The notes under the pieces: generated by a model | Databases searched by the model: none | What the model saw: the letters and a program-made list of their open reading frames with translations, nothing else | What the model was told of the DNA's origin: nothing | NCBI GenBank assembly: GCA_018401495.1 | Contig: JAGYJX010000042.1 | Span: forward strand, 43,758-107,757 | Length of the DNA: 64,000 bases | Direction of reading: 5' to 3' | From: Rhodospirillaceae bacterium | GTDB lineage: Bacteria; Pseudomonadota; Alphaproteobacteria; Thalassobaculales; Thalassobaculaceae | Position numbers and translations under genes: made by a program | Part shown: one piece after another, positions 57,326 through 64,000 of the stretch | Layout: each line of letters begins with the position of its first letter | Position numbering within the stretch: the stretch's first letter is position 1

Positions 57326-57937
57326 ATGTCCGTCATCACCACCATCGAAGAACTCGAGGCGCTGTACGGCGCCCCAGGCGAGGCCTCGACCGCCAAGGAG
57401 GCCGACCGGATCACGCCGCACTACCGCGCCCTGATCGAGGCCTCGCCGTTCGTGGCGCTGGCGACGGCGGGGCCCGAAGGGCTCGACTGCTCGCCGCGCG
57501 GCGATGCCGCCGGGTTCGTGCGGATCCACGATGACCGCACGCTGATGATGCCCGACCGGCGCGGCAACAACCGGGTCGACTCGCTGCGCAACATCGTGCG
57601 CGACCCGCGGGTCGGGCTGCTGTTCCTGATTCCGGGCTCCGGCACCACGCTGCGGGTCAACGGCCGGGCCCGCCTCGACACCGACCCGGCGCTGCTCGCC
57701 TCGTTCGCGATGGACGGCAAGCCACCACGCTCGGTGGTCGTGGTCGCGGTCGAGACCGTCTACTTCCAATGCGCGCGGGCGATCATCCGCGCCGGTCTCT
57801 GGGATCCGGCCCGGCATGTCGAGCCGAACAGCCTGCCGACGCCCGGCCAGATCCTGGCGGCGTTGAGCGGCGACCGGGTCGGCGGCGCCGACTACGACCG
57901 GGAATGGCCCGAGCGGGCCCGGGGGTCGATGTGGTGA
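57326..57937 (+). CDS. PPOX-type FMN-dependent flavoprotein (pyridoxamine 5'-phosphate oxidase-like)
   Basis: 203 residues. Split-barrel FMN protein of the MSMEG_1061-like group: SPFVALATAGPEGLDCSPRG, MMPDRRGNNRVDSLRNIV, VGLLFLIPGSGTTLRVNG and YFQCARAIIRAGLWDP. Members reduce or oxidise F420- or FMN-linked substrates; the reaction here is unknown. It is divergent from the acetyltransferase gene and converges on the phosphodiesterase gene. Confidence 0.88.
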   Translation: MSVITTIEELEALYGAPGEASTAKEADRITPHYRALIEASPFVALATAGPEGLDCSPRGDAAGFVRIHDDRTLMMPDRRGNNRVDSLRNIVRDPRVGLLFLIPGSGTTLRVNGRARLDTDPALLASFAMDGKPPRSVVVVAVETVYFQCARAIIRAGLWDPARHVEPNSLPTPGQILAALSGDRVGGADYDREWPERARGSMW

Positions 57938-57950
57938 GGCCGGAGGCCGG

Positions 57951-58706
57951 CTACAGGCCGCGCAGGGCCGGCGGGTCGTCGGTGACGATGCCGTCTATGC
58001 CCCAGGCGTACAGCTCGGCGGCGCGGGCGCGGTCGTTGACCGTGTAGGTCATCGGGATCCAACCGCCGTCGGCGATCCGCGCGACGTCGTCCGCCGTCTG
58101 CAGCGACTTGTGGTCGGAGATCACGGCTACCGCGCCGAGATCGCGGGCGGCGTCCTGCCAGCCTTCGGGAAACTTCCAGATCAACAGGCCGCGCTGGAAG
58201 GTGGGCGCGTAGTCGCGAACCACCCGCAGGGACTGGATGGCGAAGCTGGTGATCAGGATCGGGTCGTCGGCGGTCCAGCCGGCCTTGTCCAGCACCGCCA
58301 GAACGGCGGCAGCGGTCGCCGCCTCGCTGCCCTTGTCGGGCTTGATCTCGAGGTCGAGCCCGAGGCCGAGAGCCCGGCATTCCGCCAGGCACTGCACCAG
58401 GGTCGGCACCGGCTCCCCGGCGAAGCGCGGGTCGAAGCGCGAACCGGCGTCGAGCCGGCCGAGTTCGGCGGCGGTCAGGTCCGCCACCGGCCCCTGGGCG
58501 GTGGTGGTGCGCTCCAGCGTGGCGTCGTGCATCAGCACCGGAACGCGGTCGCGGGCGAGCTTGGCGTCGACCTCGATCCAGGAGACGCCGCTTTCGGCGG
58601 CGGCCCGGATCGAGGCCAACGTGTTCTCGGGTGCCAGCGCGGCGGCACCGCGATGGCCGATCAGCCGGGGAGCGACGAAACGGCCTGGGCCGGTCGACGT
58701 CATCAC
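57951..58706 (-). CDS. Glycerophosphodiester phosphodiesterase
   Basis: 251 residues of the GDPD TIM-barrel family. Catalytic motifs: RLIGHRGAAALAPENTLASI (HR and E), WIEVDAKLARDRVPVLMHDATLERTT in short segments (E-x-D and H), and LDLEIKPDKG. No signal peptide, so cytoplasmic (UgpQ-like). It hydrolyses deacylated phospholipids to glycerol 3-phosphate. It follows pnp on the same strand after 37 bases. Confidence 0.9.
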   Translation of the reverse strand: MMTSTGPGRFVAPRLIGHRGAAALAPENTLASIRAAAESGVSWIEVDAKLARDRVPVLMHDATLERTTTAQGPVADLTAAELGRLDAGSRFDPRFAGEPVPTLVQCLAECRALGLGLDLEIKPDKGSEAATAAAVLAVLDKAGWTADDPILITSFAIQSLRVVRDYAPTFQRGLLIWKFPEGWQDAARDLGAVAVISDHKSLQTADDVARIADGGWIPMTYTVNDRARAAELYAWGIDGIVTDDPPALRGL

Positions 58707-58743
58707 GACGCCTCCCGGACCGGACGCCAGCGCCGCTCCGCGA

Positions 58744-60864
<2,121 letters not shown>

Positions 60865-60954
60865 TCGATCGTTCCTTCGCTTGGAACCTCGTGGTCCAAA
60901 CGCAACCCCATCCTGTCGGCCCGCTCACGATTTGCGGCGGTACAAGCACAACAA

Positions 60955-60979
60955 CCCGTCGGCAGCGCTAGCCGACGGG
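60955..60979 (-). terminator. Hairpin upstream of pnp (terminator or RNase III processing site)
   Basis: CCCGTCGGC (60955-60963) and GCCGACGGG (60971-60979) form a 9-bp stem with a 7-base loop; on the minus strand TTGTTGTGCTT follows. In the 308-base gap between rpsO and pnp it is placed like the intercistronic hairpin of E. coli rpsO-pnp, where RNase III cuts and starts PNPase autoregulation. Confidence 0.55.
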
Positions 60980-61136
60980 CGATCCTGCGTCTCCTCGATG
61001 GAGGGGGAATGGACGCCCTGCTTCGTCATGGCGTCGCTGCGGTAGTCCCTCGGTTCGTCTCTCTTTCATGCGCGGCGGTTCCATGCCACGGAACGCCCCG
61101 GCGGTCAATGGTCACGGCCGCCAGACACCTTGGACT

Positions 61137-61160
61137 CCGCGGCGCCGAGGGGCGCCGCGG
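61137..61160 (-). terminator. Perfect 10-bp hairpin after rpsO
   Basis: CCGCGGCGCC (61137-61146), loop GAGG, GGCGCCGCGG (61151-61160), 13 bases past the rpsO stop. A very stable terminator-like stem without a T-tract. Confidence 0.5.
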
Positions 61161-61172
61161 GCCCGCGGTGGG

Positions 61173-61442
61173 TCAGCGGCGGATGCCGAGACGGGCGATC
61201 AGCGCGCTGTAGCCCTGCTCGTTCTTGCCGCGCAGGTAGTCCAACAGCCGGCGACGCTGGCCGACCATCATCAGCAGGCCGCGGCGCGAGTGGAAATCCT
61301 GCTTGTGGGCCTTCATGTGCTCGGTCAGGTTGGCGATCCGCTCGGACAGGATCGCGATCTGGACCGACGGCGAACCGGTATCGCCTTCCTTGGCGCCAAA
61401 CTCCTTCACGAGCTCGGCCTTACGCTCAATCGTAATCGACAT
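61173..61442 (-). CDS. rpsO: 30S ribosomal protein S15
   Basis: 89 residues, exact family length. MSITIERKAELVKEFGAKEGDTGSPSVQIA, RIANLTEHMKAHKQDFHSRRGLL and RRRLLDYLRGKNEQGYSALI (each in part) are standard S15. It binds 16S rRNA early in assembly. Located between truB and pnp on the minus strand, as in most proteobacteria. Confidence 0.97.
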   Translation of the reverse strand: MSITIERKAELVKEFGAKEGDTGSPSVQIAILSERIANLTEHMKAHKQDFHSRRGLLMMVGQRRRLLDYLRGKNEQGYSALIARLGIRR

Positions 61443-61459
61443 CGTCCTCTCTCCTTTGT

Positions 61460-62386
61460 TCAGAGGTTGAGCACCCTCACCGGACGAATGGCTCCACCGT
61501 CGATCCGCGCGATCGCGACCGGGGTTCCGCCTTCCATGGCGTAGACCGTGTCGCCGTCGCGAAGATGACCGAAACGTTCCCGATCCGAAGCTCGGAACAC
61601 GGGTACGCCCTGGCCGTTGCGGAGCGTCATCGCCTCAGGGCTGCTCAAGGCCAGCGCCGGGATGCCGTCCAGCGCGGTCTCGACAGGCCTGAGGTGCTCT
61701 AAAGCCGCGGGGTTATGCATCAGCCCCGCGAGTGAATCCAGCGAAATCGCCTGCTCTTGCGCGAACGGCCCGACCCGCAGCCGCCGCAGATCCAGGATAT
61801 GCCCGACCGTCCCGAGGCTCTCGGCGAGATCGCGGGCCAAGGCGCGCATGTAGGCGCCCTTGCCCGACGACACCCGGAAGCGGGCGTGATCGGTGTCGAT
61901 CACCTCCACCAGGTCGAAGGCGAGGATCTCGATCCGGCGCGGCTCGAGGTCGACCTCCTCCCCGGAGCGCGCCAGATCGTAAGCCCGCTCGCCGTCGACC
62001 TTCACCGCCGAGTAGATCGGCGGCACCTGCAGGATCTCGCCCACGAACTGATGGATCGCCGAACGGATCGCCTCGGCGTCGGGACGCGCGTCCGAGGTCG
62101 CGGTCACCGCGCCCTCGCGATCGTCGGTCGACCGGGCCTCGCCCCAATGGATGGTGAATTCGTAGTCCTTGGTGGCGTCCATGACGTAGGGAACGGTCTT
62201 GGTCGCCTCGCCGAGCGCCACCGGCAGCACGCCGGTCGCCAGCGGATCGAGGGTGCCGGCGTGGCCGGCCTTGGCGGCATCGAACACCCGCCGAACCGTC
62301 GCCACTGCCTGTGCCGAACTGACGCCGCAGGGCTTGTCGAGAACCACCCAGCCGTGGACCGGCTGGCCGCGCTTACGCCGCGCCAT
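61460..62386 (-). CDS. truB: tRNA pseudouridine(55) synthase TruB
   Basis: 308 residues from ATG 62386 (MARRKRGQPVHGWVVLDKPCG). Catalytic Asp in KAGHAGTLDPLATGVLPVA; further motifs RSTDDREGAVT and PPIYSAVKVDGERAYDLAR, and ASSGKGAYMRALARDL-like VSSGKGAYMRALARDLAE. The C-terminal PUA-like part ends VLNL. It overlaps the corrected rbfA end by 14 bases. Confidence 0.95.
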   Translation of the reverse strand: MARRKRGQPVHGWVVLDKPCGVSSAQAVATVRRVFDAAKAGHAGTLDPLATGVLPVALGEATKTVPYVMDATKDYEFTIHWGEARSTDDREGAVTATSDARPDAEAIRSAIHQFVGEILQVPPIYSAVKVDGERAYDLARSGEEVDLEPRRIEILAFDLVEVIDTDHARFRVSSGKGAYMRALARDLAESLGTVGHILDLRRLRVGPFAQEQAISLDSLAGLMHNPAALEHLRPVETALDGIPALALSSPEAMTLRNGQGVPVFRASDRERFGHLRDGDTVYAMEGGTPVAIARIDGGAIRPVRVLNL

Positions 62387-62839
62387 TCCGGTCCCCCGGC
62401 TCGCCAGCGTCCGGCGCGGTGAGATCCGTCGGCGTCCGCGGCCGGGTCGGCCTCCAGATCGCGGCGCACCGCCGGGTCGCGAAGCAGGGCGTCGATCCGG
62501 CTCGAGCGTCTCGAACGCGGTGTCGCGGGCGAACCGAAGCCGAGGGGCGAATTTCAGCTTGATGTCGCGGGCCAGCAGGCCACCAAGCCGTCCGGCGTTG
62601 CGGGTCAACGCGGCCAGCAGGTCCGAGGCGTCGCCGCCGCCCAGCGGGATGATCCAGACCGTCGCGTTGCGCAGGTCCGGGGTCATCGTCACCTCGGATA
62701 TCGTCACCGGCGCATGGTAAAGGGCCGGATCGTGCAGGGTCTCGCGCTCGAGAACCCGCGCCAGCACGCGCCGGATCTCCTCGCCCACGCGCAACTGGCG
62801 CTGGCTCGGCTCCGAGGGAGCCGCGTCCCGTCCCTTCAT
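62373..62839 (-). CDS. rbfA: Ribosome-binding factor RbfA (frameshifted 3' part)
   Basis: About 155 residues. The KH-type core is clear: RQLRVGEEIRRVLARVLE, ALYHAPVTISEVTMTPDLRN, ATVWIIPLGGG, and KLKFAPRLRFARDTAFE. An indel near 62507 then leads to SRIDALLRDPAVRRDLEADP, and another near 62435 leads to the likely end TDLTAPDAGEPGDRNGAA with TAA at 62373. Uncorrected, the frame would run into truB, which is why a false fused protein appears. It helps cold-shock 30S maturation. Between infB and truB, as usual. Confidence 0.9.
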
Positions 62840-62869
62840 GGCACCAATCTCCGGCGGTCGGCGGCGGCC

Positions 62870-64000
62870 TCAGCCGGCCGTCGCCTCCTGCCGCACCGAT
62901 TCGAGCGTCCGGGCGATCTCCCGCAGCTCGAAACACTCGATGCGGTCGCCCTGGCGGATGTCGTCGTAGTTCTCGAAGGCCATGCCGCACTCGTAGCCCT
63001 CGCGCACGTCGCGGACCTCGTCCTTGAAGCGCTTGAGGGTCTTGAGCGTGCCCTCGTGGACGACGACGTCGTCCCGCAGCAGGCGAACCTTGCAGCCACG
63101 CTTGATGACCCCGTCGGTCACCATGCAGCCGGCGACCTTGCCGACCTTGGTGATGTTGAACACCTCGCGGATCTGCGCGTAGCCGATGAACTCTTCCTTG
63201 ATCTCCGGCGCCAGCATGCCCGTCAGCAGGGCTTTGATGTCGTCGATCAGGTCGTAGATGATCGAGTAGTAGCGGATCTCGAGCCCCTCGCGCCGGGCCA
63301 TCTCGCGGGCCTGCGGGTTGGCGCGGACGTTGAAGCCGATGATCAGGCCGCTCGACGCCTTGGCCAGGCTGACATCGGACTCGCTGATGGCACCGACCGC
63401 GCCGTGCAGGATCCGCGGCTTGACCATGGTGTTCTCGAGCTTTTCGACGGTCGCCTTGATCGCCTCGTAGGAGCCGTGCACGTCGGTCTTGATGACCAGC
63501 GGCAGCTCCGACGCCGAACCGGCCTGGATGGCCGACAGCATCTGCTCGACGGTGCCGCGCGCGCCGGCGGTCGCCTGCTTGTCGCGGATCAGACGCTGGC
63601 GGTAGTCGGCGATCTCGCGGGCCCGGCCCTCGTTCTCGACCACCACGAACTCGTCGCCGGCGGTCGGCGTGCCCTGCAGGCCGAGCACCTCGACCGGCTC
63701 GGTCGGGCCGGCCTGGTCGGTCTGCGCGCCGCGATCGTCGACCAGGGCGCGAACCTTGCCCCATTCGGCGCCCGCCACGAACACGTCGCCCGGCCGCAGG
63801 GTGCCGCGCTGCACCAGCACGGTGGCGACACTGCCGCGGCCGCGCTCCACCTTGGCCTCGATGACCACGCCTTCGGCGGTGCGGTTCGGGTTGGCCTTCA
63901 GCTCCATCACCTCGGCCTGCAGCATCAGCGCCTCGAGCAGGGTGTCGAGACCCTCGCGGGTCTTGGCCGACACGTCGACGATCTGCACGTCGCCGCCGAG
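62870..64000 (-). CDS. infB: Translation initiation factor IF-2, C-terminal part (5' end outside window)
   Basis: The last about 375 residues. They cover the end of the G domain (VQIVDVSAKTREGLDTLLEAL), domain II (GRGSVATVLVQRGTLRPGDVFVAG), domain III and the fMet-tRNA-binding C-terminal domain (FNITKVGKVAGCMVTDGVIKRG, DDIRQGDRIECFE in segments). It ends in RQEATAG. IF-2 places initiator tRNA on the 30S subunit. The frame is intact in this portion and continues past position 64000. Confidence 0.96.
   Translation of the reverse strand, partial: LGGDVQIVDVSAKTREGLDTLLEALMLQAEVMELKANPNRTAEGVVIEAKVERGRGSVATVLVQRGTLRPGDVFVAGAEWGKVRALVDDRGAQTDQAGPTEPVEVLGLQGTPTAGDEFVVVENEGRAREIADYRQRLIRDKQATAGARGTVEQMLSAIQAGSASELPLVIKTDVHGSYEAIKATVEKLENTMVKPRILHGAVGAISESDVSLAKASSGLIIGFNVRANPQAREMARREGLEIRYYSIIYDLIDDIKALLTGMLAPEIKEEFIGYAQIREVFNITKVGKVAGCMVTDGVIKRGCKVRLLRDDVVVHEGTLKTLKRFKDEVRDVREGYECGMAFENYDDIRQGDRIECFELREIARTLESVRQEATAG

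Noticed and set aside
61460..62839. A fused RbfA-TruB protein of 459 residues
   Set aside because: The apparent fusion comes from an indel near 62507; the linker is Arg/Pro-rich nonsense, and TruB has its own ATG at 62386.

Overview
The window is a GC-rich stretch of an alphaproteobacterial chromosome. The gene orders leuC-leuD-leuB-asd, ffh-rpsP-rimM-trmD-rplS, infB-rbfA-truB-rpsO-pnp and irr/fabA-fabB-fabI, together with MmcB, Irr and an Aer-like PAS/chemoreceptor pair, fit a member of or near the Rhodospirillales. This is inference from gene content; no search was run.

Layout. 0-16 kb: the end of a sugar epimerase-type gene, a polytopic membrane protein resembling a polysaccharide polymerase, and one giant RTX calcium-binding repeat protein of about 4,680 residues on the minus strand. 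16-18 kb: gmhA-hldE for ADP-heptose synthesis. 18-24 kb: a 34-residue membrane peptide, a pentapeptide-repeat gene overlapping mmcB, a methyltransferase, an unknown helical protein divergent from a CheZ homologue, and a membrane-anchored spermidine-synthase-like protein. 24.5-27.1 kb: a compact cassette of two nearly identical 65-residue peptides, an HPr-kinase-like protein, a PqqD-like protein and a nucleotidyltransferase. This is the best candidate for an uncharacterised peptide-modification system. 27-33 kb: tRNA-Gly, a cytochrome c, an NTF2-like protein and an acetyltransferase, an Aer-like PAS plus chemoreceptor pair, a CitE-like lyase, and pyridoxal kinase. 33-38 kb: leucine/aspartate-family biosynthesis. 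38 kb: a vapBC toxin-antitoxin pair on the opposite strand. 39-43 kb: the ribosome/SRP operon. 44-48 kb: dapF, a 2H phosphoesterase, mtaB, ftsY. 48-53 kb: a PAS-like protein, a 2-hydroxyacid dehydrogenase, an SH3 protein, and a rubrerythrin / Fe-S protein / DUF3501 group next to irr. 54-57 kb: fabA-fabB-fabI for unsaturated and saturated fatty-acid synthesis. 58.7-64 kb: the pnp-rpsO-truB-rbfA-infB translation and RNA-decay cluster.

Data quality. About thirty single-base indels break otherwise well-conserved reading frames, including essential genes (ffh, ftsY, fabA, pnp, rbfA), and several fall in G/C or A/T runs. They look like uncorrected assembly or sequencing errors, not pseudogenes. Such genes are therefore listed as single CDS spans with the approximate indel position noted.

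Regulation that can be read from the sequence: a candidate Irr box plus a good -35/-10 promoter in front of the rubrerythrin gene, paired GTATATAC half-sites in front of vapBC, palindromes in front of the 34-residue membrane peptide, and GC-rich hairpins between several convergent genes.
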